A stretch of DNA of 64,000 nucleotides from Nematostella vectensis (Eukaryota > Cnidaria > Anthozoa > Actiniaria > Edwardsiidae): NCBI RefSeq assembly GCF_932526225.1, contig NC_064040.1:9014865-9078864 (forward strand). Reading direction: 5' to 3'. The notes under the pieces were generated by a model, which had not been told where the DNA came from, searched no databases, and was given only the letters and a program-made list of their open reading frames with translations. Positions 46,426 to 59,204 of the stretch are shown one piece after another. The first letter of the stretch is position 1. Each line of letters starts with the position of its first letter. A program made the translations under genes and the position numbers.

Positions 46426-48184
46426 CTGAACTTCTTTAGGGCCCTAAGATGTTAGTTTAACCAAGTCACTAGAGTCGTACGTAATAAGGAACAATGTCAA
46501 CACCTGTCACCGATGCTTGTGGCTAAAACTGTTAATTACTCACTTCCACTTAGTACTAAACACTTAGACACTCAGTAGCATATCAAGGTCACCCACTACG
46601 AACTGTAACCAAACCCTAACCCATTACCCTTATTACTTTAATTTCCCGAGACACAATCATATCGCGAGGTTCGCGATTCTTAAAACATCCTTAGCTATTC
46701 ATTGTTACCCACTGCCAAATCCATGTCACCCACTACCAACTTCATGTCACCCACTTCCAACTTGATGACACCAACTGCCAACTTCATAAAACCAACTGCC
46801 AACTCCATGTCACCCACTGCCAACTTCACGTCACCAAATGCCAACTTAATGTCCCCGACTACAAACTTCATGTCACCCACTGTCAACTTCATGTCACCCA
46901 CTTATAACTTCATGTCACCTACTGTCAACTTTGTCATCCACTACCAACTTCATGACACTTACTGCAAACTGTTTACTCTCTGCTATGACCTATTGTCTTA
47001 CCTCTTTTCCTCTCCCCTGCTTCCCTTTGCCCTCCCTGTCTTTATTACCTTCTGCTATAGCGCCCCTCCCCTCTCCCATATATCTGACCATTTGTCCCCC
47101 ATTAACCTATAACTGACCTGTTCTCGTAGCTTGGGGTCTGTGCAGATTTTACGGCAGTCGTCCTTGTCTCCACATGTCCTCCGTACGGCGTATATCAGCC
47201 CTGGGCCGTCTGCTGGAATTGCTGAACAGATAGACATCGCTATCTCGTCTAGGTAGTTATAGAAATACGACCGGAAACCACGCCGGTGTCGTTCCAGCAT
47301 TGCTTTAATAGAAGATATAGGACGTCATAATAGATAAAATGGGAGTTGTAAGAGAGAGGTCACAAAACCAAAAGGACACAGGTGATTATCTTTTTCCTTT
47401 ACAATTTAATCTTTTCCAAGAGAAAAGTCGTGACGTAAAACATCATACTACTTGGTGACTTATTTTCAAGCTTATTTGACTAAAACTCTCGTAAAAGATA
47501 AATAATGTGGGATATCCCCGCCATAACAGACAGAAAAAATACAGCAAAAATGTTATACAAGAAACATAGACTCTACAAGAAACAAACTTTACAACATCTT
47601 ACAAACTTTTCGCTAACAAGGACGCCTTCGGAAAAAAACTTGTGAAAATGCAATACAAAGAAATTGACTGAAGTTAAAAAGCTTTGAGAATGATTATTTA
47701 GTGCTTTATTTCCCGGCGCTTTCATAGCCCCAATAGGCAAACAAACTAATCGATAACGCATGGGCCACTGGACACGTTAACATACAATAGTAATGAACCA
47801 ACAGTGTTGTTTACCTTTCTCCCCTCTGGCCAAATATGGTATAAGCAAAAGCAACGAGAGTTTTTGCCAACAGACTCGCATTCTAGCTTGCAGAGATCCG
47901 TGTTGTTGTGGAGTGATTTGTGAGGAAGGAACACGCTGGTGACGCCCCGAACAGAGTATGCTTTAACACGCCACTTGGAAACTAAGAGGGTACCTGTTTT
48001 GGCAGACAAACTAACGAAGGTAAATAGAAACCGGCAAAGCTACAATTCCTAACAAGCAATATTAAGTGAAACCCTCATTAATCAAATTCTCTTATTATTA
48101 ACAATCACTGAATTTGATATACAATTGCCACAGGCATAAAATGTAAGCGAAAGCAGAAAAAAATACATCGAGTAAACCTGCATC

Positions 48185-48239
<55 letters not shown>

Positions 48240-48324
48240 TAATAATAATAACAATAATAATAACAATAATAATAACAATAATAATAACAATAATAATAAC
48301 AATAATAATAACAATAATAATAAC

Positions 48325-48367
<43 letters not shown>

Positions 48368-51300
48368 TCTTTATTAAAAATAATCCCGACAGACAGACGT
48401 GGCGGGTTACAAACCATTAACTACTTATATACTTCTCTACTAAATAAGGTTAAAAAGACATCTATTTACAAAACAGCGTTTGAAACGCTCAGTCTTTACT
48501 TGCGGCAAGATAAAATCATGCCCCCTTTTCCTCAGGCTGCGGGTTTTCCGTTTCGGCAGCATGCAACTCAGGCAGTGGTTGTCATCTGATGTTATCCTCT
48601 CCCATAGTTTGACGTCCCTATCTCTGATTATTTTTGCAATTGGTGTGTAACTGGTTGTGTACTCGTATCTAGCAGCACGCTTACAAAAACGATCGACTTG
48701 CAATAAATACTTGCTGTCGTATGCACAGGCCCAGACTTCAATAGTATAATAGAACAGGGACATAATGAGACTGTCAAACAAAAGAGTGAGTTTTTGCATG
48801 GTGTATCCGTAAAATTTACAAACTCTTAAAATGTATAACCTACTGCTGGCCTTAGAAATCATTTGTTCAAAATGAGTGTCCCAATTACATGGTTGTTCAT
48901 TGAACGTCACGCCTAGTAATTTAAGTTCCTCTTTCCTACTTATGTCTGGTTCAGGTTCTGGAATGGGCTTCTTTGTCCTCCCCCTGACTACCATTTCCCA
49001 TGTTTTGGAGAGATTTAGCGTCATCCGATTTTCCTTTGACCAATTCTTGATATTCTGAACTTCAACTGAAGATAAATCAGCAGAGTTATGTCGTTGAGAA
49101 ATGCTCAGCGTGATGTCATCGGCGTACTTAACCAAGAGTATCTTACTAGGGTTGACCGGGATAATGTCGTTTACCATAATGGAAAACAAGACAGGTCCAA
49201 ACACAGTCCCTTGAGGAACACCTCTGTCGATCTCGACAAACTTCGTTGACACTCCATCCACCACCACCCTTTTTACGGTTACCCAAAAAGCTAACAATCC
49301 AGTTAATGACATAAGGATTAATGTCATAGCACTTTAGCTTTCTGCATACTATCTCATGGGAAACAGAGTCGAAGGCCTTGCTAAAATCAAAAGAAAATAC
49401 TCTGACAAAGTCAACGTCCGTGTCTAACCAGTTTAGCCAATAGTGCTGACACTTAAGCAAGGCCATGGTGGTATTGTGGCATTGCTTATAGGCAAACTGA
49501 TCAGATCGTATTTGTGAGTTCAGAGCAGATGACACTTCTTGTTTGCAGACCAGCCTTTCGAAGATTCTCATTATGATGTTAGTCAATGATATAGGCCGTA
49601 ACTGATTGCATTCGTGCAATGGCGATTCTTTGAAAAAGGGACCATTTGATGTTTCAGAGAGCTGTGGAGATTTTGGTAATGACAGGTGCCAGGTGATGGC
49701 CATAATCTCGCCAGAGCCAATATGGGAACTCATCAGGCCCAGAAGCATTTCTCTTTTGATGAATTAAGAGATTTGTTACTGCGTGCTCGTCGATAGAAGG
49801 GACTTTGCAACCCTCAGGTACCGGCACTAGCGCCGGAGCTTTATATGCATCATCCGTGTTAATGGCCTGGAAATAGATGTTAATTTCATCAGGCTGTAAC
49901 ACCATACTAACAGGAGTCCCCTGCGATTTCCTTCCCGTAATCCTATTCGCTACGTCCCACCACCCCTTGGAGCCCCTAGAGTGTTCCTTGTTTTCATTCT
50001 GAACAGACATCACCTGGTTCATGCGGATTAATTTATTAATCCTTTCTTGGCGTATGGTGTTCTCAGCCTCGCTGCGAACCGTGAAGACTTGTTCCTGATG
50101 TTACAGAGATGTTTGACCAAGGGCGACATATAGGGTGGGTCCCTGGATGACATTTTGACCTTGATACAGGGGAAACTTTGATCAAACAAATTCCACAATT
50201 TGTCATTCAAAAGTTCGTACGCATTCCTCAGGATTCTCAAAGTTGAAATCTTCAGCCCACTTCAGCTTTGAGATCTCTAATTTCGAGTCCATAGCAACCT
50301 TCCTATGGTCACGCGTGTCCCTGAGGCTGACATATTTTCTGCTGGGTTTAACAGGGGCCAATGGCGGTACAGTGACTACAAGATGGTCGGATCTTACAAG
50401 ACCTTTGTTCACTGAGCCATGTTTCCATAGGAAAGGATAATTAGTGAGAAAGACATCCAGAATACGTTCTCCCCTGGTGGGGACCTTGACCATTTGGTGT
50501 AATGCATGTTGACGCGTAAACTCACTAATGTTCAACTGATTTATATCACCAGCTATGATGATCTTAGCATTAGGGTTCTCCAGTAAAATCTGGTCACACT
50601 TATCAGACATGAAGTCAAGTAATTCAGCTGCATCATAGACTGGGTTTGGAGGGTGGTATATACTAGCCGCATAAAATTCCGAGTTTGGTGTTGTTATTAT
50701 GCACCAAATAGTCTCAGATTCGAAACTAGCAGCTACATTGAGCACTGATCTTCCAATCATTTCGGCAGATGATTGCATTCCCTCCACCAGCTCTGAGATC
50801 CGCTGGGTCCTTCCTCACCATCACATAATCATCAGGGCAGATCAAGTGCATAGAATCTTTTTATTCAACCATGACTCAGAGACGAAGCATATGTCGATCT
50901 TATTTGAGCACAGGTAGCCCAGGCAACGGTTTCGAAGCTTGTTCTTAGCTTGGAATCGGCTGTTATTCGTAGAGGTTAAACGAGTGGATTGAACTCGCGA
51001 TTTTTTGTGAAACATTGCTAATAAAATTGCCTTAAAATTTAAAACATGCCTTGTTGTTGTCATATTTATGTGTAATATACGATTTTGGGGGGTTTTTGTA
51101 ACGGAATATATGACTTCTCTCCCCCTACTAAGGAAAGAAACAAGGTTGTAGGCGCCATTTTCGGTAGCACTCAAATACCGTCGAAATTCGCGAGGAAAAT
51201 ACAACAAACGAAATATTTTTATCTCGCAGACCTATGCCAGGGTACACTTACATTCGATATGTGGCAAAACATCCGAGCTAAATCATTTTCCCTGGCCGCT

Positions 51301-54300
51301 AGCCATTTTTTAAAACGAGTAAGCAGCGATTTGAATCCTTGACCGGCGCCGTTGGCAATAAGTTACGCTCGGCTGAACACATGGCGCCTCCAACCTTGTT
51401 TCTTTCCTTAGTAGGGGGAGAGAAGTCATATATTCCGTTACAAAAAACCCCCCAAAATCGTATATTACACATAAATATGACAACAACAAGGCATGTTCCA
51501 GGTTTTAAGGCAATTTTATTGGCAATGTTTCACAAAAAATCGCGACTTCAATCCACTTGTTTAACATCTACGAATAACAGCCGATTCCAAGCTACGAACA
51601 AGCTTCAAAACCGTTGCCTGGGCTACCTGTGATTTGAGCTCAGCTCAGCATAAAGAGCCGGGGCTGCGTCAGGCTTGGCAAGAGATCTGGCATTAAGAAC
51701 CATGCACTTTGGGACTATTCTAGGAGCAGTGGGTCCTGAGAAAGGTTTAATCAACGAGAGAGTTTGCGTTCGTGTCGTTTTCCTTTCGTGATAGCCATTG
51801 CGTGACTAATTTGAAATAACAACAGGAATCTTGTAAACTTTGCTGTTTAGTCTTTCCTTGACCTTTTTCCCGGCCCTGCATCGTCTATATTTCCGGCGAA
51901 CAGGACAGTGGTCTAAGTTGTCTGGTCCCGGGTTCCATCCGACGTCCATTGAAGTTGTCAAATCTGGCGGGAACGGATGAAGAAGAGAAATATGTCCACG
52001 CTTGTGCCATATGCTAATCGGCCTGAACGAAAACTTGGCAAATCTTAGCCTCCAAGGCAGCAAATTCCTCACGGTTACTCTCGAATACGCTGAGTAGCCT
52101 CTTATATTATAGTAATGAGGGGCATTGAGGTTCCCCATCCAAGACCCAGCGATAAAAGCGATGAAAAACATCGCGAGTTTCAAATTGGCTGCCATGTCCG
52201 ACGCTAATACATTCATTGTTATTATCTTTTAGAGTAAGTGCTTCTTTTCTTGGTGATTAACATCATTTTATGCATCTTATCTCTGCAATGTTTTAGTCTA
52301 CCCAAACCCTTAGATCAGGGGGGGAACCTTACCTGTGTAAGATCGAGGTGTCCGCTTTTTTATCCTAGTCCGTTGGCACCCAGCTCAACACACTCGAATT
52401 GCTTGCTTTATATTGGCCTGGCTCCACCCGGATAGGTGCCGTTGGCAATTAGGTACGCTCGGCTGAACACGGAGCGAAGCAAACAACTTATAGCGCGAGG
52501 CTGTCACCGGCGCATTCGATACGGATTTCATAATTTTTCGTGGTCTAAAATTCAGAACTATCAGTTTTCGAAGCAAGGTAAGTATAAATCTGTTATCTCT
52601 TATTTTTGTTTAATTTATATAACAGATTACTATGCGCCGATGACAGCCTTGCAGACTTTCCACCTCGCAGGCTAATAAGTTTGCTTCGCTCCGTGTTACC
52701 TCTAAGAATAACAGCCGATTCCAAGCTACGAACAAGCTGCGAAACCATTGCCTAGGCTACCTGTGATTTGAGCTCAGCTCAGCATAAAGAGCCGGGGCTG
52801 CGTCAGGCTTGGCAAGAGATCTGGCATTAAGAACCATGCACTTTTGGACTATTCTAGGAGCAGTGGGTCCTGAGAAAGGTTTAATCAACGAGAGAGTTTG
52901 CGTTCGTGTCGTTTTCCTTTCGTGATAGCCATTGCGTGACTAATTTGAAATAACAACAGGAATCTTGTAAACTTTGCTGTTTAGTCTTTCTTGTCCTTGA
53001 CCTTTTTCCCGGCCTTGCATCGTATATATTTCCTGCGAACTGGACAGTGATCTAAGTTGTCTGGTCCCGGGTTGCATCCGACGTCCATTGAAGTTGTCAA
53101 ATCTGGCGGGAACGGATGAAGAAGAGAAATATGTCCACGCTTGTGCCATATGCTAATCGGCCTGAACGAAAACTTGGCAAATCTTAGCCTCCAAGGCAGC
53201 AAATTCCTCACGGTTACTCTCGAATACGCTGAGTAGCCTCTTATATTATAGTAATGAGGGGCATTGAGGTTCCCCATCCAAGACCCAGCGATAAAAGCGA
53301 TGAAAAACATCGCGAGTTTCAAATTGGCTGCCATGTCCGACGCTAATACATTCATTGTTATTATCTTTTAGAGTAAGTGCTTCTTTTCTTGGTGATTAAC
53401 ATCATTTTATGCATCTTATCTCTGCAATGTTTTAGTCTACCCAAACCCTTAGATCAGGGGGGGAACCTTACCTGTGTAAGATCGAGGTGTCCGCTATTTT
53501 ATCCTAGTCCGTTGGCACCCAGCTCAACACACTCGAATTGCTTGCTTTATATTGGCCTGGCTCCACCCGGATAGGTGCCGTTGGCAATTAGGTACGCTCG
53601 GCTGAACACGGAGCGAAGCAAACAACTTATAGCGAGAGGCTGTCACCGGCGCATTCGATACGGATTTCATAATTTTTCGTGGTCTAAAATTCAGAACTAA
53701 CAGTTTTCGAAGCAAGGTAAGTATATATCTGTTATCTCTTATTTTTGTTTAATTTATATAACAGATTACTATGCGCCGATGACAGCCTTGCAGACTTTCC
53801 ACCTCGCAGGCTAATAAGTTTGCTTCGCTCCGTGTTACCTCTAAGAATAACAGCCGATTCCAAGCTACGAACAAGCTTCGAAACCATTGACTGGGCTACC
53901 TGTGATTTGAGCTCAGCTCAGCATAAAGAGCCGGGGCTGCGTCAGGCTTGGCAAGAGATCTGGCATTAAGAACCATGCACTTTTGGACTATTCTAGGAGC
54001 AGTGGTTCCTGAGAAAGGTTTAATCAACGAGAGAGTTTGCGTTCGTGTCGTTTTCCTTTCGTGATAGCCATTGCGTGACTAATTTGAAATAACAACAGGA
54101 ATCTTGTAAACTTTGCTGTTTAGTCTTTCCTTGACCTTTTTCCCGGCCCTGCATCGTATATATTTCCTGCGAACTGGACAGTGATCTAAGTTGTTTGGTC
54201 CCGGGTTGCATCCGACGTCCATTGAAGTTGTCAAATCTGGCGGGAACGGATGAAGAAGAGAAATATGTCCACGCTTGTGCCATATGCTAATCGGCCTGAA

Positions 54301-56747
54301 CGAAAACTTGGCAAATCTTAGCCTCCAAGGCAGCAAATTCCTCACGGTTACTCTCGAATACGCTGAGTAGCCTCTTATATTATAGTAATGAGGGGCATTG
54401 AGGTTCCCCATCCAAGACCCAGCGATAAAAGCGATGAAAAACATCGCGAGTTTCAAATTGGCTGCAATGTCCGGCGCTAATACATTCATTGTTATTATCT
54501 TTTAGAGTAAGTGCTTCTTTTCTTGGTGATTAACATCATTTTATGCATCTTATCTCTGCAATGTTTTAGTCTACCCAAACCCTTAGATCAGGGGGGAAAC
54601 CTTACCTGTGTAAGATCGAGGTGTCCGCTATTTTATCCTAGTCCGTTGGCACCCATCAAGTCTCATTCCTGTTGCCAAGGTCCATTGGCACCCAGCTCAA
54701 CACACTCGAATTGCTTGCTTTATATTGGCCTGGCTCCACCCGGATAGAGTGGAATTCTGATTTCCGGTCTCTAAGCCTAATTCCAATGATTCCGCGTGAA
54801 CTTCAGACAATAATTTCTTCAGACAAAAAGTGCTATTTTGTTTCGCCTAAGAATCTACCTTAATCTTCCACTCAATGTATCTTTTCGGTGCATTTGGTCG
54901 CCAGATCCCTATTCTTTTCTTTAAGATTGAAGTTAGATTCTTGAAGCTTTAAAGTAAGCGTAATAAAGGACGACAAACATGGCACATTCTAAATTCAAAT
55001 CTTTATTTTTTGATTTTCATATAAATTTTGATGTCTTAAAATCGCTTCTCACAGTCCAATAGAACTACGCTCGGGCGACCTGTGTCAAGATCCTTATCAC
55101 AGAGATAATGACGCAAATAACAGGTGGAAAATGTTAGTTTTTCTCGTGTTTTAAAAACAATAGAAACCCCATCGAGTAAATGTGACTTATCACACAAACC
55201 TCCATGGGTTCCTAAAATGGCTTAAAATAAGGGAAAATAACCTCTTTACTTTTCGCAAATTTCCATGGATGCTCGAAAACCTTCGTGCTTGAGTTTTGGG
55301 ACATGTTTGTTTGTGTACTATTCGCGCTTTTCATGGAGTGGAAGGCATAAGTGTCAATATTCATTTCTTTTCTTTGAGTGAGCCACACAAGAATGCAAAA
55401 CGAAGACGTGAGGGGGCGATACAAAAACATGATATCTTATTTCACTAAAAGACTTCACAAAATAACGGATTCAACATACCTATAACTTATTTTTGGTGAT
55501 AACTTATAGGAATATTAAGGGAGCCCGCGCACCTTTCAAAAGTGCCTAGCAGTGCGGCAAAAAAATAGATAAATTTTATAAACATAAAATAAATATAATA
55601 ACGCGCAAGAAACAATTACGCGAGAACCTACTTAAACCATCAGAAATAAATACAATGCATTAGATTGTCCTAATAAACACTCTTATTTTTGGCACAAAGG
55701 TGAAACTGACTAACGACGTCACATGGTCGGAAGTTTTTTAAAATATTGGAACCAACAAACATATCTGTTAATCAGATTTAGAAGGTTGAATTCTTCAATG
55801 TAAAATACTTTTCTTATTCATCTCTTTCAAGGGTGGGCTTATCTATGCGTAATGGGCTATGATAGGCATTTAGCTCTAAAAAAACAATTCGCCTTCCCAC
55901 AACTCTTTTCGACGCGAGCCTGCAACCGACGTCAGGCGTGAAAAATGTAAACAAGATGATAAAAGTTTGTTCTTGTCCTCGGTTTCACGACCGCGTCGGA
56001 AAGAGTTGTGGGAAGGTGCGGAGAAGGTGAATCAGTATCAGTATCTCGTAAAATACACTCGCTTACTTGCCAACCTTGAAAGATAAAAAAACCGGGAGTT
56101 ACTTCAAATCCAAGAACTCTACAAGAAATGTTTTATGAATTTTCCTGGGAGATTACAGTAAATGTATAGGAAGTTTTGATTTTTTTTTGCAGGAAGATGA
56201 AGGCTAATAATCGATAGTCTCCCGCAAAATCCGGGAGTACTCGTTGGGATACACTTTGGTTCAAGGGTTTAATACAATTTCTTTCTGGACCGTCTGTGTT
56301 ACCACCAGTGTTAGCAATGTCAGAAAAGCAAAACAGGAAGCCTGGCACATAAACCTTTGGTTGCTTCATCAGGAAAGCAAGCACAGAAAGTTTGGAAAAA
56401 TATAAAGGACATATAAAGCCTGGCATAAATACCGTTGGTTGTCAAAGAAAAATCAGAAGAAAAAAAAACACACACAAAAAGCCAGGCAAAGGCAGACATA
56501 ACAATTATGGCAGACCTACCTTTGGTTGTTAAAGTGAAGTCCAACAGTAAGACTTTGTGCAGCCGGTTATTAAATAAAAGGCATTGAAAGAATCCTCCTT
56601 CCTTAAAAGCTCTGTTATCCCTTACGCCCTCCCACTTATTTCCAATAAGCCTCGTTTCTCTGTTTAGCCCATCTCCTTGCCTTGAATAAATATAACCACA
56701 CTCTCCTGATATAACTCGACATGTTTTCAAGAGTACCCGAGATCTTG
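46246..56747 (-). CDS. Cysteine-rich protein gene spanning copies 3 to 2 (exons A, B/C, D)
   Basis: Exon A (56520-56747, phase 1-1), exon B (47815-47993, phase 1-0), exon C (47118-47302, phase 1-0) and terminal exon D (46246-46425, phase 0). A-B-D and A-C-D join in frame, but B cannot join C. The gene's large intron contains the dead LINE, the fold-back and the 1.14-kb array. The product would be a disulfide-rich protein of unknown family. The 5' exon before A, with start codon and probable signal peptide, was not found. Inference: exons B and C are used alternatively. Confidence 0.55.
46700..46970. repeat. About 21-bp repeat (CACCCACTGCCAACTTCATGT), copy 2
   Basis: Homologue of 15575-15870 in the D-C intron, with units lost and changed. 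The open frames are artefacts of the 21-bp period. Confidence 0.9.
47118..47302 (-). CDS. Exon C of cysteine-rich gene, copy 2
   Basis: Phase 1 acceptor (TCTATTAAAG), phase 0 donor (GTCAGTTAT). The encoded residues are identical to those of copy 1, despite several silent changes in the DNA (for example GAA for GAG). Confidence 0.7.
47815..47993 (-). CDS. Exon B of cysteine-rich gene, copy 2
   Basis: Same borders and length as copy 1, with a few replacements (KWRVRAYSVRGVTS instead of KWLVRAYSVLGVTS). The four cysteines of the LCKLECES...CFC region are conserved. Confidence 0.65.
48187..50971 (-). pseudogene. Degenerate CR1/L2-like non-LTR retrotransposon, copy 2
   Basis: Near-identical sister of 17071-19863. 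The reverse transcriptase half is more intact: one frame at 48440-49327 carries DRGVPQGTVFGPVLFSIM and KYADDITLS and runs to the C-terminus. The endonuclease (50203-50787) and the linkers are in separate frames. It lacks about 50 bp that copy 1 has near 18495-18535. The 3' tail is (AAT)n with AAC interruptions (48187-48365). The breaks shared with copy 1 show that it was dead before duplication. Confidence 0.9.
50911..51629. repeat. Fold-back, copy 2 (intact; contains the transposon's empty site)
   Basis: Arms 50911-51158 and 51381-51629 are inverted copies at high identity, with a 222-bp loop. Position 50972-50979 (GAGGTTAA) is the unoccupied counterpart of the transposon target. The same LINE-derived frame (TTRHV...KAILLAMFHKKSR) is read outward from both arms. 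Confidence 0.9.
51806..52216 (-). pseudogene. LINE N-terminal ORF with 2A-like motif, array 2 unit 1
   Basis: 136 codons with SMDVGWNPGPDNLDH, continuing to KVYKIPVVISN. Same layout as 40280-40690. Confidence 0.6.
52981..53355 (-). pseudogene. LINE N-terminal ORF with 2A-like motif, array 2 unit 2
   Basis: 124 codons, shortened by the same small insertion seen in array 1 units 2-4. The motif here is MDVGCNPGPDN. Confidence 0.6.
54079..54489 (-). pseudogene. LINE N-terminal ORF with 2A-like motif, array 2 unit 3
   Basis: 136 codons, motif MDVGCNPGPNN, without the shortening insertion. Confidence 0.6.
54751..55100. other. Array-to-block A junction
   Basis: Single-copy-like sequence that is also found after the array remnant in copy 3 (about 61000-61337). 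At CCTTATCACAGAGATAATG (about 55092-55110) it joins block A. At the equivalent site in copy 3, sequence after CCTTATCACAG is unrelated. This marks the boundary of the duplicated unit, with AGAG-type overlap. Confidence 0.75.
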
Positions 56748-57081
56748 CTGGTTAAAAACTTTAAATGTCTTTGTTAACGTTGAGCATAATTTGTGTCCAA
56801 AACTGAAAACAAATTTTTGGAAATAAGACCCCTTTCTTAATTAGGCCTCCCTCTTCAATACATAAACAAGGTCCAGGGGCTTATTTAGCTTTAAAGGTAC
56901 TGACTGCAATGCAATGTGAAGCATCTGTTTTAGTGTATCTTAGTGCCAACTTTTGGCGTCAATTTAGCATATCGAATTACACCCCAGTCTAAGAGTAAGA
57001 GCAAAAAAATGTTATTTAAACGATCAGTTATAACAAAAGCACATAGTGCACTAAACAGGGCTAAAGCTAGTACGGCGGCAA
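55101..57081. repeat. Segmental duplication block A, copy 3 (mate 11609-13583)
   Basis: Nearly identical to 11609-13583, including exon A, its intronic donor-repeat minisatellite and the AT-rich flanks. Single-base changes and a few small indels separate the copies. Confidence 0.95.
56520..56747 (-). CDS. Exon A of cysteine-rich gene, copy 3
   Basis: 228 nt, phase 1-1, identical in length, borders and protein to 13022-13249. In this copy the downstream exons B, C and D of block copy 2 lie in the right order and orientation. Confidence 0.65.
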
Positions 57082-58149
57082 TCTCCCCCTTTCCGCCGAC
57101 CGCCTCCAAGTTGTCCAGGGTCCTCTACTTTTTTTACCGTCAGGTTTTCATGTGAGTGTGGTCGATATGTTTGCCGGCAGATCCTGTGCGGATGATGCCA
57201 GAACTTCTCTTTCAACACTGGTACACGAAGGGAGCTTCTTGAGTCCTTAACATTGAACTGCCATATGTTTCACTCCCATACGAGAGGCAGCTATCACGGG
57301 TTAAAAACTGGATCTTAGTGGTATAACTAGAAAGAATAACAGGCAAGCTGTAGACAAACTCGATGGTCTGCGTAGGTGTGGTGTAGACAAGGTTTGAATC
57401 AACACAAGGTTAATGAGGTATGTTAAACGTGTCTGTGATACAGAGTGGTTGCGCTGACGTTAGCCCTTCGTCGGAGCAAAAGCTTAGTGGTCTTCCTGTA
57501 TTTCTTGGAGCCCCATACCTTCTTCTAAAAGCTGTTTTTCTGTAGTTTGTTGTAACCACACCAACCGTATTCCTTTTCCACCTTATTACCTTGTTCAGTT
57601 TGTGTGGTTTATCTCGCAAAGCACCCTGAAGGGCGGGGCTTAACTCACACACACACCATTAAGTTTTCATAACGCATTTAATACCGCGTTCACACCAGCA
57701 CTTAAACCTGTTTAAAGGTAGTTTAATTAAACTGTCTTTAATCTCAATCTTCCAAGAGTGGACAGAACCAAGGACAAAACTGAATAGAGAGTACTGTACA
57801 TGTTACTAAGTGATCATTTAACTAGTAAAAATTTGGCAAGTTATCTAAACATGATGGTTTTGGTGTTAATGCAGCATAAGTGATACAATTAAGACGTTTT
57901 ATACTTTATACATATACATTTTATACAAAATTCAATCTAAATAACGCAAAGCTTTCACAAATAAGCCGATAAAAATGGGCGCTTTTTCCCTCTTGGTGTT
58001 TTGCTAGGAAGACAAATTGGCGGTTGACCGATTCTCTTTAAGAAAAAGCGTTCAAGATAACCTTTTCGTTTTTGGGATGGGGAGCGGGGTAGGCTTTTAT
58101 TAGAAAGCCAATAGGTATAGAGCAGTCATTATTCGGCGGTGTCGTATTT

Positions 58150-58518
58150 CTATGTCTACGTCTTAGTCCATGTCCATGTCCCTGTCCGTGTCCACGCCCA
58201 AGTCCATGTCTACGTCTATGTCTACGTCCATGTCTACGTCTATGTCTACGTCTACGTCCATGTCTATGTCTACGTCCATGTCTATGTCTACGTCCATGTC
58301 TACGTCTACGTCCATGTCTACGTCTATGTCTACGTCCATGTCTATGTCTACGTCCATGTCTATGTCTACGTCCATGTCTATGTCTACGTCCATGTCCATG
58401 TCTATGTCTATGTCCATGTCTATGTCTACGTCTATGTCTATGTCTATGTCTACGTCTATGTCTACGTCTATGTCTACGTCTATGTCTACGTCCATGTCTA
58501 TGTCTACGTCTACGTCTG
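58150..58518. repeat. Hexamer satellite (ATGTCT/ACGTCT/ATGTCC)n, copy 3
   Basis: The shortest of the three homologous arrays (about 61 hexamers), with an ACGTCC-rich pattern. Confidence 0.97.
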
Positions 58519-58742
58519 TCAGTATATTTGTTATCTGCACATTTCAAGTATGTACTTCTATGTTCTATCTGTCGGCACTCAGTGTTAAGATACAGTGAAT
58601 CAATAAGGCAATTGAGATTTATTACATTTTTGTTAAGGGATACAGAAATCACAAGCAACAAAACCTCGCTAGTTCTAGTATGAGATGTGAACGGCAGGTA
58701 CAACGTTGTCGGCGTCAAACTTATTCGATACGTGAACGATCC

Positions 58743-58922
58743 TTAGAGCGCCACGGCTCGACAGCAGCAGTAGTTGGGTCCACAGCCCGCCACGGTACAC
58801 GAGTGATGCCTGAAGACAGCCAGGCCAAGCTTACGAGAGTCCGTGTAGTCGTCATAGTTATCAGCCAGGGAGGGCTGTCTCTTGTATACATGGAGGGACT
58901 CGGTACAGGTCCAGGTTAATTG
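58743..58922 (-). CDS. Terminal exon D of cysteine-rich gene, copy 3
   Basis: 60 codons to TAA with AATAAA downstream (complement of 58618-58623). It differs from copy 2 by the change at SCTVAGCGPN. No exon A is seen upstream of this copy within the window. Confidence 0.65.
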   Translation of the reverse strand, partial: QLTWTCTESLHVYKRQPSLADNYDDYTDSRKLGLAVFRHHSCTVAGCGPNYCCCRAVAL

Positions 58923-59204
58923 CTGAACTTCTTTAGGGCCCTAAGATGTTAGTTTAACCAAGTCACTAGAGTCGTACGTAATAAGGAACAATGTCAACAC
59001 CTGTCACCGATGCTTGTGACTAAAACTGTTAATTACTCACTTCCACTTAGTACTAAACTCTTAGACACTCAGTAACATATCAAGGTCACCCACTACGAAC
59101 TGTAACCAAACCCTAACCCATTACCCTTATTACTTTAATTTCCCGAGACACAATCATATCGTGAGGTTCGCGATTCTTAAAACATCCTTAGCTATTCATT
59201 GTTA

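Larger units (their letters stand above)
51567..54750. repeat. 1.14-kb tandem array, copy 2 (nearly 3 units)
   Basis: Units start near 51567, 52701 and 53840 (periods 1134 and 1139). The last unit carries an extra segment after the ACCCAT at about 54650 and leads into sequence shared with 60900-61337. As in array 1, the first unit lacks the 5-bp insertion that shortens the minus-strand frame. Confidence 0.97.

Noticed and set aside
47303-47814. An extra exon joining exon B to exon C
   Set aside because: No segment with good splice sites and the needed phase (0 to 1) is conserved in all three copies; a candidate near 47610-47645 shifts frame because of a variable T-run.
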